From: Hyperoodon ampullatus
Lineage: Eukaryota; Chordata; Mammalia; Artiodactyla; Ziphiidae
Length of the DNA: 64,000 nt
Assembly: GCA_949752795.1 (NCBI GenBank)
Contig: OX457070.1
Coordinates: forward strand, 39,209,185-39,273,184
Direction of reading: 5' to 3'
Shown here: positions 1 to 10,447 of the stretch, one piece after another
Layout: each line of letters starts with the position of its first letter
Numbering within the stretch: position 1 is the stretch's first letter
The notes under the pieces: model-generated
Told to the model about the DNA's origin: nothing
Databases searched by the model: none
What the model saw: only the letters and a program-made list of their open reading frames with translations
Translations under genes and position numbers: made by a program

Positions 1-536
1 TATTTGAAAATTGGGTAGAAGGAATGTGGAAAAAGCACTTTGTGTTTTTAATTGATATGCTGAACAACATTGGTTTAAATGGAACTAATGCATTTGATCT
101 TTTTTTCTTTTCTAGATGTGATTTTTAAATTGTGGTGCCTGAAATCACCCAAGTTGGTTATTCAAACTCTAGTTAGAGTGTCTGTGTCTATGTCGGTCGT
201 CCTTGCTTCCTTTTTCTTTTTTTCTGTAAGAAACAATTTACTAGCAATATATTCAACTTAGTGACCACGTTCATTTAAACTGATATAAAGTTTTTACTAA
301 AATCTGGTTCACCGTGACCTCTTACTGACCCCACTCTCTGCCCATTTTTTTTTTTCTTACTTTTCTGAAGTCTCCTTTCTCATTTTGCCTGATTCAGTCA
401 TGTTTTCCTGAATTAATCTCAGGACTGAGAGCCACTGTGCATCTTTCACTTTTATGGAGTGTCAAAATTATGGGCTTAGTTTTGAGTCTTGGAACTGTGC
501 TACATTTTAGTCACTTAACATTTATTTAGTTAGTTC
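1..536. other. Anonymous AT-rich sequence, nothing recognised
   Basis: No repeat family, exon or RNA gene was recognised on either strand. The only open frame here is short and has no protein-like composition. Confidence 0.5.
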
Positions 537-590
537 CCTCTCTCGCTCCCTCTCTCTCTCTCTCTCTCCATATATATATATACATATTTA
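537..590. repeat. (CT)n followed by (TA)n microsatellite
   Basis: A run of CT dinucleotides passes directly into a TA run. It is a compound microsatellite with no coding potential. Confidence 0.9.
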
Positions 591-931
591 TGCCTTTTTC
601 AGGTTAAAAAAGATCTTTTGATGTCTTCCATATCTTTTCCATTAAAGTTTTCCTATTTGGAATTTAGTGGCAGCCTCACAGCTATTGAAGTCTTTCCCCA
701 CAGGTCAAAGTATTCTGGATGCCCCAGGCTCTTCAGGATTTAACCACTTGCTTCTTTGGCCTCATCTGCTACATCACTCCATCCCTACCCCACTCCACAC
801 ACACACACACCAACTTTTGCACCTTGTGACCACATTAAAGTACTCATGTGTTCTCTCAAGCCTCTGTCCTTGAGCTCAGAAGATGTCACCTCCCAGTATC
901 CTTCCTGATACCCCAGGGCAGCGTTAGGTTT
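591..931. other. Anonymous sequence with a short (CA)n run
   Basis: A short CA run lies near 797-812. Otherwise I recognise nothing, and the open frame across it contains simple sequence. Confidence 0.45.
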
Positions 932-1140
932 TCTTGCTCATTGAGATCATAGAGCCCCATGTGCTCCCTATCACACTGCACTGTAATGGCCTGTTTACTT
1001 GTCCGCCTTTTGCATTGGACTGGATGACCTTTGAGGGAAAGAGCCTATCCTGAACTTCCATTCCTCAGTACTCAGCAGAGTGCTTGGAAGCGGTAGGACA
1101 TATTTTTCGTTGAGTGAATGTATGAATGAACATACTGTAA
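932..1140 (+). mobile_element. L2 LINE 3'-end fragment
   Basis: The stretch reads like the 3' end of L2 in sense orientation. A 'gagggaaagagcc' segment is followed by 'agcagagtgcttgg' and then a 'gttgagtgaatgtatgaatga' style end, which matches the L2 terminal pattern. It is strongly diverged, as expected of a mammal-wide relic, and it has no coding capacity left. Confidence 0.6.
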
Positions 1141-1145
1141 TTGAA

Positions 1146-4100
1146 TGAATGAATTCTCCTGAACAAATGCTACAACCTCCAAAATACTACTAGATTACAG
1201 AGTCCATGGAATTGCCTATCCTGGAAATTATTACTTTCTCTTTTCCTTTGTCTAGGAGCAAGAAAAAAATTAAGGTAATGACAGTTTTCTGGTACCCACT
1301 AGTGTTTTCAGCACTCTTTAGATATAAAAAAGAGATGAAAGACAAGAATCTTTCTTTAGGGAGGCTGAAATTCCAAAATATATCAGTGACTTGACACTGC
1401 TATTGTTACTGTTAAAAATAGCACTGTTAGCTGAGTGTTTGGTGATTGCTCAGCCATTGTTCAAGAATTGACTGGGGGGCTAAGACGGAGTGGGAGTTTT
1501 TTGATAGAGGCAAAAAGAAGACCAGAAAAGACCTGAGATAGTATTCCATTTCTACAGCCACTTAGATACCCTTAATTTAGGAAGATTGGCCACAAATGTA
1601 GTATTGGCTCAGGCCCCTCCCTGAAATTTGTAAGCCTTTGCCCTCTTTTCCCCTCTCTTTATATATGGACACTTTGTGTTTTTCTCTTGCCTGTTAGGAA
1701 GTTCTACACATGGAATTTTGGGAATTTTTTTAATGTTATAGTAATGTAGCATGGCTATCCCAGCTTTCCATCAGAAGTGGCAGGCAGCCAAAAACTAGAA
1801 TCATTGTTTGCAAACTCTAAATATAGAGTCAAGATTTATATGAAGAAAACAGATATGTCTTGTTATAAAATCATGAATAAGCATTGGCACAAACATAATA
1901 GTTTATTCTTCCTTGATACTGCTTATTTTAAATAGCTATCTATCTTTTACTAAGATACTGTAGAAAGATACATTACTGAAACATTTGCTTCAGCTCAAAG
2001 TACCGGAGGGTTGGTTGCTCTTTTCTTCATGCAGTTAAGACTTCATTATTTCTAGGAAGTAATGAGGGAAATAAGAGCCTAAAGGTGAGTTGGCCTTTCT
2101 GCGCTTCCGGTAGCCCATGGGGGTGTTATTATTAATAATGCATCATATTCATGTTTAGGTCACTGTTGATGTGGTTTGCTTTTTCATTCTGGATTTGTTC
2201 TAACTTTGCACAAAGTTTGCCTTGATCCTGAGACTTCTTTGGCCTTTGGTTTATAGGATGTCATGTTCAGCAAAGAAAGAAGTCTCTCCCAAACCCCACC
2301 TGCGCTTCTTTCTGCTTCCTTCCCAACCTGCCCCTTCTCTTCTGATTTCCATCCCCTTTAATCATTTCTGCCTGGTCCACAACAAGTGGGCAGCAGAGGG
2401 AAAAAAGACTTTCAGAAAGAGTTAAAAAGGATGGATGAAATTCATACAATGTACACCATATGGCCTGACATTTTCCAGATTAGGTAAACATTTCTGTTGG
2501 GGATAAATAGTCCTGTACACTGATGTAAAGAAATTGCATGAGACAAGGGCATATTCAGCATAGCTATGCTGTGGAGTAATGTTTGCTCAGTGAGAAAAAT
2601 CTGAAAATTCAAGGGCAAGTGGCAGGGGGCAGGGAGAGGGGCCTTGGTACAGCCCAATTTTTGGAAGAAGGGGTTAAAAATCATGAGTTTGTGGCCAAAG
2701 TAAATACTATCTCCTCTAAGTTGAACATTCGTAATTGTTTTCAAATGCATGCTCACATACACACAGACACACACTCACAAAAAATTCCCCACAGTCTATC
2801 ATCAGACCTCTCTGAAAAAAACTGAAGGATTAAATTTTGTCAAAATCCATTTCTAAGTGGCCCATACCTTTAGAGAGATGCTTGCAATGGCTGGCAGACT
2901 GATTCTAGGTGGATCGTCGCCAGTGTGTGTGCTTGCATTGGGTGTAGACCGAGCTGCTCCTTGGTGAACAGCCCCAGAATCATAGATTTCATTTGATCTT
3001 TGCAAAGGCTAACATCTGTCTGCTGTCATTTTAGTAAGATTGATGACAGGCAAGAGAGAGGAGAGGGGAGAGGGTCAAGGGAATGAAGACCTGGAGGAGG
3101 AGCTCTGGGCAGCCCCAGTGGCGGTGGCCAAGGCTGCCAGAGGTCACTGCTGCAAGCTCTCTGGCTGATGAGGGCCTTGGTGGGAAGCAGCCAGACCCCA
3201 CCCTGGCAGTGATTGCCCTGGCTTGTTCCAGCTGATAGCTGGAACTCCAAGACACACAGGCGGCATTCTGCACCTTATATATCTTAATAGATTACTCACA
3301 TTGCAGGCAGCACCAAGCTAAATGTTATGACAGCCATAAGAATGTAGTTTACTGTTATCTTAATATAGCTGGGCAGCGCAGGGTAAAGCCATCAAAAAAT
3401 CTTATATTTTTTAAAAGTTTCCAAGAGAAACTAACTGATATAGACATGGAGCTATTTTTACACGAAGTCCTGAATTTTGGCAAACTCCTTTCAAACCATA
3501 ATTTTAAATATATACACACATATTTCACATATGCATATGCATATGCATCTATGCACATTTGTATATGCATTTCCTCCACTTGCTAAATACCACTTTTCTT
3601 TCACTACTTCCCTTAAATTGTTGTGTGAACACCATATAGGGAAAAGTCACTTTAGATATTTTTAAGAGGTGATCTCATATTTGGAGTTTGTCTAGAAAAT
3701 AGTAAACATTGTTTCTGAAGATATAAATGGCCCACTTGGGAGATTTTGGCATGAATGAATGAACAAACGAACAAATGAATGATGACTTAGACCTTCCGTT
3801 AACAACATGGTTTAAATATACTACCTGCATTCGGTTTCTCTAGGTACACACACCTGGCAGGAAGACTCCTGTACTAACCTGTGAAGCAAATGAAATTTGA
3901 TAGGGTTAAACACCCTATAGAACAGGGGGAGTCCAAGGATAGCAATAAGACCTACTTCTGTGCATTTTCTAGTTTCCGTACTGGTGTGGTCAGATGTTTG
4001 AGTCAAACTTGCTGAAGCAGTGGCTGCAAGGAGTTTTAGACTAGTTTTGGCCTTTATCAGCAGGAGGCAGATTTCATGAATAGAATTTAATCCAGACACA

Positions 4101-4324
4101 TAGAACACTTTCCAAATTTAGTTGGAAAGTTAAACAACTTTGCTTTATTCAGTGGGCACCCTCAGGGCCTTAGGATTCCTTGTGGCATCATGGTGATGAC
4201 ATGATATAGTGGCTGAGTTCCACAGCCCAATTTATGCGAATTCCAGGACACTCCAGAAAGCAGCCTCAAAGATCAGACCATCTCATGCAACACAGTTATT
4301 CGACAAATGAGAAAATGGGTATTT
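1146..4324. other. Anonymous sequence with minor simple repeats
   Basis: I recognise no gene or repeat family here. Small simple-sequence patches are present: a CA-rich patch near 2756-2778, alternating TGCATA near 3528-3570, and GAAT/GAAC repeats near 3751-3782. The short open frames on both strands overlap each other and show no conserved motif. Confidence 0.45.
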
Positions 4325-4781
4325 AAAAGAATTAATCTCAAAGAGAAAAACAAATACCGTATGCTAACACATATATATGGAATTAAAAAAAAAAAAAGGT
4401 TCTGAAGAACCTAGGGGCAGGACAGGAATAAAGACACAGACATAGAGAATGGACTTGAGGACACAGGGTGGGGGAAGGGTAAGCTGGCACAAAGTGAGAG
4501 AGTGGCATGGACGTATATACACTACCAAATGTAAAATAGCTAGTGGGAAGCAGCCGCATAGCACAGGGAGAGCAGCTAGGTGCTTTGTGACCACCTAGAG
4601 GGGTGGGTTAGGGAAGGTGGGAGGGAGACGCAAGAGGGAGGAGATATGGGGACATATGTATATGTATAGCTGATTCACATTGTTATAAAGCAGAAAGTAA
4701 CACACCATTATAAAGCAGTTATACTCCAATAAAGATGTTAAAAAATAAAAAATAAAGAAAAATTAAAAAAGAATTAATCTC
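4325..4781 (+). mobile_element. 5'-truncated L1 (3' end only) with target-site duplication
   Basis: A tail-only L1 in sense orientation. It starts at the last ORF2 codons, continues through the G-rich 3' UTR and ends in an A-rich tail. A perfect 15-bp duplication, 'aaaagaattaatctc', flanks it at 4325-4339 and 4767-4781, so the inserted DNA is 4340-4766. This is the usual product of aborted target-primed reverse transcription. It resembles the 3' end of the full-length copy at 7.3-14.7 kb and belongs to the same or a close subfamily. Confidence 0.93.
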
Positions 4782-5555
4782 CAAATATCTTGACAGAATT
4801 CTCTTCAATTTGGCATACAAAGTTGTGCTTCGAATGTGTTCATATACAGCTGGATCGGCAGTGAGAGAGAATAAATATTTAAACATCAGAAAGGAGTGAA
4901 CACACAAATGAGTGTAGGTTGCTATTTGTACAATATCAAAGAAATTGTTTAAAAATTGTCAAGGCCAGTAGGGTTGTAGTAAATTAGGTGATTGATTTAC
5001 GTGGTATCAATCAATTTTACTATAGTTTGTTTCACTGAATTGTTCTGTTATTTGGGGGAATTTTTGAAATGTGTGAATATGTTCATGGAAGTTCATTATG
5101 TTTTAGTGGAGGGTAGGGAGAGCTTCATTATAAAGGTTACTCCTTTCTTCCTACAGAATTCCAAAATTAGAAAATATCTAGCTGTAGCATAGCAGAAACA
5201 TGGAGAATTAGCTCTTCTGCCCCTGTGGTTTTTTGCAAGTGTGTTCCCAAGTTTTCAGTGATGAATCTTGCTGAATGGATCAGGAAAGATAGATTCCACT
5301 GAGGGTGAGGGAGTCTCTGGCTGAGACTGGGAATTCATGTCAGAATCTTGGTTGATAAGGTGATATTTAGGTTTCTTATTAAAGCATCCTCAATGCTATA
5401 ATATGTAATTTATATAACTATCTTAGGGTCCATGTACATTTAAAAGGATAATGGAAGCAAGTTTAATTGTAACTTGGGCAGGGTTAAGAGGATCCCCAAG
5501 GGATGGTGAAGCCGGAAGGAGAAGAGGACGAGGACTCCTCAGAGCTAGGCTCACT
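4782..5555. other. Anonymous sequence, nothing recognised
   Basis: No repeat or gene was recognised between the L1 fragment and the LTR. Confidence 0.4.
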
Positions 5556-5997
5556 TGTAGTGGGTTGAAACATGGCCCCTCAACAGACATGCCCACCCAG
5601 AACCTGCACATGTGACCTTACTTAGAAAAGGTCTTTGCAGATGTAATTAAGGATTTCAAGATGAGATCATGCTGGATGGTCCAGCTGGGCCCCAGATCCA
5701 ATGGTAATTGTCCTTATAGAAGAGAAGACAGAGAGGGGAGAACCAGAGAAAGCCATATGAAGACAGAGGCAGAGACTGAACTTCTAGGCAGCCACAGACC
5801 AAGGAATGCCTGGAGTCACCAGAAGCTGGAAGAAGCAAAGAAGAGTTCTCCCCTATAGCCATCAGAGGGAGCATGGCACTTCTGACACCTTGATATTAGA
5901 CTTCTGGCCTCCAGAGCTGGAAGAGAATAAATGTCTGTTGTTGTAAACCTCCCAGTTTGAGGGGTTTTGTTATGGCAGCTCTAGGAAACTAACACAC
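5556..5997 (+). mobile_element. Solo LTR, ERVL-MaLR (MLT1-like)
   Basis: About 440 bp with the MaLR LTR layout. It begins TG, followed by the 'tgtgacctta' and 'ggtctttgcagatgtaatta' segments. A 'gggagcatggc' block and 'cctccagagctgg' precede an AATAAA-type polyadenylation signal ('gagaataaatgtctgttg'), and it ends '...ggaaactaacaca'. No internal retroviral sequence is adjacent, so it is a solo LTR left by recombination. I could not confirm a flanking 5-bp duplication. The subfamily is a guess; the superfamily is more secure. Confidence 0.72.
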
Positions 5998-6029
5998 CTT
6001 TGGACAGGGGCTTCAGGATAAGAGCCACT

Positions 6030-6065
6030 GCCAACACAGCTGCCAACACAGCTCTCAACACAGCT
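6030..6065. repeat. 12-bp tandem repeat, three units
   Basis: Two identical copies of 'gccaacacagct' are followed by a third differing at two bases. It is a small local duplication. Confidence 0.85.
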
Positions 6066-7293
6066 CATGGGGAGGAAGCAGGGACGACATAACACATAAC
6101 CTGTCCTCCTCCCCCATCTCTGGTCTCTCACTGGTGCCTCCCATTGGCCAAAGTGCATCACAAAATGGGTATAAGAGAGCCCCAGTGAGATGGTCCAAGG
6201 AGGCCAGGCTTTCGGATATGGAACAGAGGAGAGAAGGATTTGGAGGGGAAACAGAGTCTCTTCGGCACAACAGTGATACAGTACGTATTCCATTATAACT
6301 CAGTCTCCAAAAGTCAAAACTCTATAATGTCTCATTACTCATAGAGAGCCTCAGGAAGTGAACTCAAACTCCAGTTATCACTGATTTGGGGGAGCATGCC
6401 CTCAAGAGGGGGTGATGGTAGTCATGAATGTTGGGGGCTGGGTTAAAGTTGGAATTAGTATGTTTAGGCTCATCAAAAGGCATGTGTTTTAAAAGGCTGA
6501 GAAAAAAATAGATAGTCTCTGAAATATACAGGGAACTCCAAGCAAATATGGAATAGAAGAAGATATAAACAAAATGAATTTTTCTAGTTGCTCCACTCCA
6601 TTCTTTCCATGCTCTATCATAATCTGCTTCTAGTCAATTATCTATGACTTTTTTTACATTCAGATTTCTAACTGTCCAATCAAGTTAGGATTTGAGCTTC
6701 TCTGTGAGAATCTCAAGCTTCTTATACTTGTAATTAGATAATTTCTGAGAGGTGAGAGGTTTCATAACTTTTATCATATGACTATGTATATTTCAAATCA
6801 TATTTGAATTATATTTGAAAACTTCAACCAGTTTCCCAAACTGTAGGTTTTCATATTATGTGTGGAAACCTGGCATCCTAAAGTGGCATAGAGTAGATAT
6901 TCATGGAGACACTACAGAAAAATAATACTCGACACATTACTTTCTCAATTTTAAGTTCTTCTTTTGCAAATGTTCATTAGAAATGGTGCTTGCTAGCTAG
7001 GACGTGATGTGTAATGATGTCTAATTTAGCACAAAGTATACATTTTACACACTTATTTTACATTTTCTATATCAGTTTTTCATGGTAGCTTACAATGAAA
7101 ATTCCTATTTCCAGGTGTTCTATCACATGAAACTTTTAAGAAATATAGTCCCAAAGTTTCCCCTGTTGGAAGTTTCACAAGACATATTAAAATTAGCAAT
7201 ATTTTTTCCTGGACCTTCATCTCTGTGGGATTCTTCCCTAAAGCAATACATTGTTCCAGCACTGGCCTTTCTATTAAAATTAAAGTTTGATTT
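6066..7293. other. Anonymous sequence up to the L1 insertion site
   Basis: No gene or known repeat was recognised. An open frame beginning at 7082 runs from this unique sequence into the L1 5' UTR and is therefore not a gene. Confidence 0.4.
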
Positions 7294-7306
7294 AAAAGTA
7301 ATTCCC
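7294..7306. repeat. Target-site duplication, copy 1 of 3
   Basis: The 13-mer 'aaaagtaattccc' abuts the first base of the L1 5' UTR. The same 13-mer recurs after the L1 tail (14661-14673) and after the following SINE (14880-14892). The preceding 'ttt' gives a TTTAAAA context, which fits the L1 endonuclease preference. Confidence 0.93.
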
Positions 7307-8192
7307 GGGGAGCCGGAGGAAGATGGCGGAAGAGTAAGACGCGGAGATCACCTTCCTCCCCACAGATACATCAGAAATTCATCTACACGTGGAACAGCTC
7401 CAACAGAACACCTACTGAACGCTGACAGAAGACCTCAGACCCCCCAAAAGGCAAGAAACTCCCCACATACCTGGGTAGGTCAAAAGAAAAAAAGAATAAA
7501 CAGAGACAATAGGATATGGACGGGACCTGCACCAGTGGGAGGGAGCCGTGAAGGAGGGAAGGTTTCTACACACTACAAGCCCCTTCGAGGGCGGAGACTG
7601 CAGGTGGCGGAGGGGAAAAGCTTCGGAGTAGCGGAGGAGAGCACAGCAACAGGGGTGTGGAGGGCAAAGCAGAGAGATTTTGGCACAGAGGATCGGTGCC
7701 CTCAGGCACACACCAGCCCGAGAGACTTGTCTGCTCGGCCGCCAGGGCGGGCGGGGCTGGGAGCTGAGGCTCGGGTATCGGCTTTCAGTCGGAGCGCAGG
7801 GAGAGGTCTGGGGCTGGCGGCAGGAAGAGACCCTGAAGGGGTTAGTGCTAGCCCGGAGGGAGTCCGGGGAAAGGGTCTGGAGCTACCGGAGAGGCAAGAG
7901 ACTTTTTTCCCTTTTGTTGCCTGGTGCGCGAGGAGAGGGCATTCCCCTCCCTCCCCTCTGCCTGAGTGAGCCAGAGCCCCCGAATCAGCGGCTCCTTTAA
8001 ACCCGTCCTGTCTGAGCGAAGAACGGACGCCCTCCGGCGACCTACGCGCAGAGGCGGGGCCAGGTCCAAGGCTGAGACCCGGGAGCTGTGAGAGCAGAGA
8101 CAGGGAAATCTCTCTGTGCAGCCTCCGAGGCAGCGGATTAAAGCTCCACGGTCCATTTGATGTGCCCTGCGTCTGTGGAGTGCATGAATGGA

Positions 8193-8423
8193 CAGCGAAT
8201 CATCCCAAATTGAGGAAGTGGACCTTGAGGACAAGATTTAAGACTCCCCCCCCCCCTTTTTTTTTTTTTTCCTCTTTTTACAACGAATTATCTCAAATTA
8301 AGGAGGTGGACTTAGCAAGATTTCAGACTTTTCGCCCTTTTCCTCTTTTTACAACGAATTATCCCAAATCGAGGAGGTGGACTTGGAGAGCAAGATTTTT
8401 GATTTTTCCCCCTGCTCTCTTTT
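8193..8423 (+). repeat. Triplicated module within the L1 5' UTR
   Basis: Three successive units each contain 'cgaat(c/t)atc(c/t)caaat', then 'gagg(a/t)(a/g)tggact' style sequence, then 'aagatt' and a T-rich end. They begin near 8194, 8280 and 8351. The units are diverged and differ in pyrimidine-run length. The arrangement recalls monomeric 5' UTR repeats in other mammalian L1s, but I have not matched it to a named family. Confidence 0.8.
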
Positions 8424-8579
8424 TGTGAATGTGTATGTGTAATCTTCTGTGTAAGATTCTCTCTGTATAGCTTTGCTTCCACCATATGTCCCAGGGTTCT
8501 TTCGGTCCGTGTTTTTTTTCAATAATTACTTTTTAATTTTAATAACGCTACTATATTTCATACTTTATTCTATTTTACT

Positions 8580-8940
8580 TTACCTGCTCTTTCTTTTTTT
8601 CCTCCCTTCCCTTCCTCCCTCCCTCCCTCCGCTCCTCCTTTCCTTCTTTCTTTTTCTTTCCTCCATCCCTCCCTCCCTCCCACCCTTCTTCTTTCCACTT
8701 TCTTTTTCTTTCCTTCCTCCCTCCCTCCCTCCCTCCTGTCTTTCTTTCTTTCTTTCCTTCCTCCCTCCCTCCCTCTCTTCTTCCATTCACTCTTCCTTTT
8801 GCTTTCATTCCTCCCTCCCTCCCTCCTTTCTTTCCTTTCTTTCCATCCTTCCTCCCTCCCTCCTTTCTTTCTTTCTTCCTTCCTTCCTTCCTTACTTCCC
8901 TTCTTCCTTTCTTTCAATCTCTCTTTCTTTCTTCTACTAA
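8580..8940. repeat. Long polypyrimidine (TTCC/CTCC)n tract
   Basis: About 360 bp of almost uninterrupted C and T on the + strand, dominated by CCTT, CTTT and CCCT units, still inside the L1 5' UTR. The complementary strand is polypurine, which explains the Lys/Glu/Arg/Gly-rich open frames there. Those frames are not genes. Confidence 0.92.
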
Positions 8941-9474
8941 TTATTTCTTTCTACTTTTTCTCACTGTTATTCTGAGCCGGGTGGATGAAAGGCTCTTGGT
9001 GCTGCAGCCAGGAGTCAGTGCTGTGCCTCTGAAGTGGGAGAGCCAACTTCAGGACACGGGTCCACAAGAGACCTCCCAGCTCCACATAATATCAAGCAGC
9101 GAAAATCTCCCAGGGATCTCCATCTCAACACCAGCACCCAGCTTCAGTCAACGACCAGCAAGCTACAGTGCTGGTCACCCTATGCCAAGCAACTAGCAAG
9201 GCAGGAACACAACCCCACCCATTAGCAGAGAGGATACCTAAAAACATAATAAGGCCACAGGCACCCCAAAACACACCACCAGACGTGGACCTGTCCACCA
9301 GAAAGACAAGATCGAGCTTCAACCACCAGAACACAGGCATTAGTCCCCCCCACCAGGAAGCCTACACAACCTACTGAAACAACCTTAGCCACGGGGGACA
9401 GACACCAAAAACAACAGGAACTACGAATCTGCAGCCTGCAAAAAGGAGACCCCAAACACAGTAACATAAGCAAA

Positions 9475-10389
9475 ATGAGAAAGCAGAAAAACACACAGCA
9501 GGTGAAGGAGCAAGATAAAAACCTACCAGACCTAACAAATGAAGAGGTAATAGGCAGTCTACCTGAAAAAGAATTCAGAATAATGATAGTAAAGCTGATC
9601 CAAGATTCTATTTCCCAGATCCAAAATCTTGGAAATAGAATAGACAATATGCAAGAAACAGTTAACAAGGACCTAGAAGAACTAAAGATGAATCAAGCAT
9701 CGATTAAAAACACAATAAATGAAATGAAAAATACTCTAGATGGGATCAATAGCAGAATAACTGAGGCAGAAGAACGGATAAGTGAGGTGGAAGATAAAAT
9801 AGTGGAAATAACTGATGCAGAGAAAAATAAAGAAAAAAGAATGAAAAGAACAGAGGACAGTCTCAGAGACCTCTGGGACAACATTAAACGCACCAACATT
9901 TGAATTATAGGGGTTCCAGAAGAAGAAGAGAAAAAGAAAGGGACTGAGAAAATATTTGAAGAGATTATAGTTGAAAACTTCCCTAATATGGGAAAGGAAA
10001 TAGTTAATCAAGTCCAGGAGGCACAGAGAGTCCCACACAGAATAAATCCAAGAAGAAATACGCCAAGACACATATTAATCAAACTGTCAAAAATTAAACA
10101 CAAAGAAATCATATTAAAAGCAGCAAGGGAAAAACAACAAATAACACACAAGGGAATCCCCATCAGGTTAACAGCTGATCTCTCAGCAGAAACTCTACAA
10201 GCCAGAAGGGAGTGGCAGGACATAATTAAAGTGATGAAGGAGAGAAACCTGCAACCAAGATTACTCTACCCAGCAAGGATCTCATTCAGATTTGATGGAG
10301 AAATTAAAACGTTTACAGACAAGCAAAAGCTGAGAGAGTTCAGCACCACCAAACCAGCTTTACAACAAATGCTAAAGGAACTTCTCTAG
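9475..10389 (+). pseudogene. L1 ORF1 (RNA-binding chaperone), one nonsense codon
   Basis: ORF1 of the full-length L1. The encoded protein normally binds L1 RNA as a trimer in the cytoplasmic ribonucleoprotein. The frame spans 305 codons including the terminal stop (TAG at 10387-10389). A single in-frame TGA at 9901-9903 (codon 143) splits it, and reading continues in the same frame without an indel. Before the stop comes a basic, Gln-rich N-terminus, then a heptad-rich stretch from about residue 45 to 135 that looks like the coiled coil. After it come an RRM-like segment starting near 'IIGVPEEEE' and a basic C-terminal domain containing 'ARREWQDI' and 'YPARISFRFDGEIKTF'. The TGA could be CpG decay of an Arg codon, which is inference. 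As it stands, only the coiled-coil half would be made. Confidence 0.95.
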
Positions 10390-10447
10390 GCAAGAAACAC
10401 AACAGAAGGACTATACCTACAATAACGAACCCAAAGCCATTAAGGAA

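Larger units (their letters stand above)
7307..9474 (+). promoter_or_regulatory. L1 5' UTR (internal promoter region)
   Basis: About 2.2 kb precede ORF1. The first kilobase is GC- and CpG-rich, the usual composition of an L1 internal RNA polymerase II promoter. It is followed by a triplicated 70-85 bp module (8193-8423), a C-then-T homopolymer junction near 8246-8270 and a roughly 360-bp pyrimidine-rich tract (8580-8940). Long open frames in this interval on both strands come from composition and low complexity. Promoter function is inferred from position in the element and was not tested. Confidence 0.75.

Noticed and set aside
2442..2774. 110-codon minus-strand frame
   Set aside because: It overlaps other frames on both strands and a CA-rich patch. 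No motif or similarity was recognised.
7082..7969. 295-codon open frame
   Set aside because: It begins in unique DNA, crosses the target duplication and runs into the GC-rich L1 5' UTR. It is a chimera of unrelated sequence with no domain.
7848..8234. 128-codon antisense frame in the L1 5' UTR, reminiscent of an antisense L1 ORF0
   Set aside because: No sequence reason to equate it with ORF0. CpG-rich DNA often has long frames. It would need evidence of conservation in sister copies.
8473..8940. 155-codon frame on + and long Lys/Glu/Arg-rich frames on -
   Set aside because: They are translations of the polypyrimidine/polypurine tract, which lacks stop codons in several frames.
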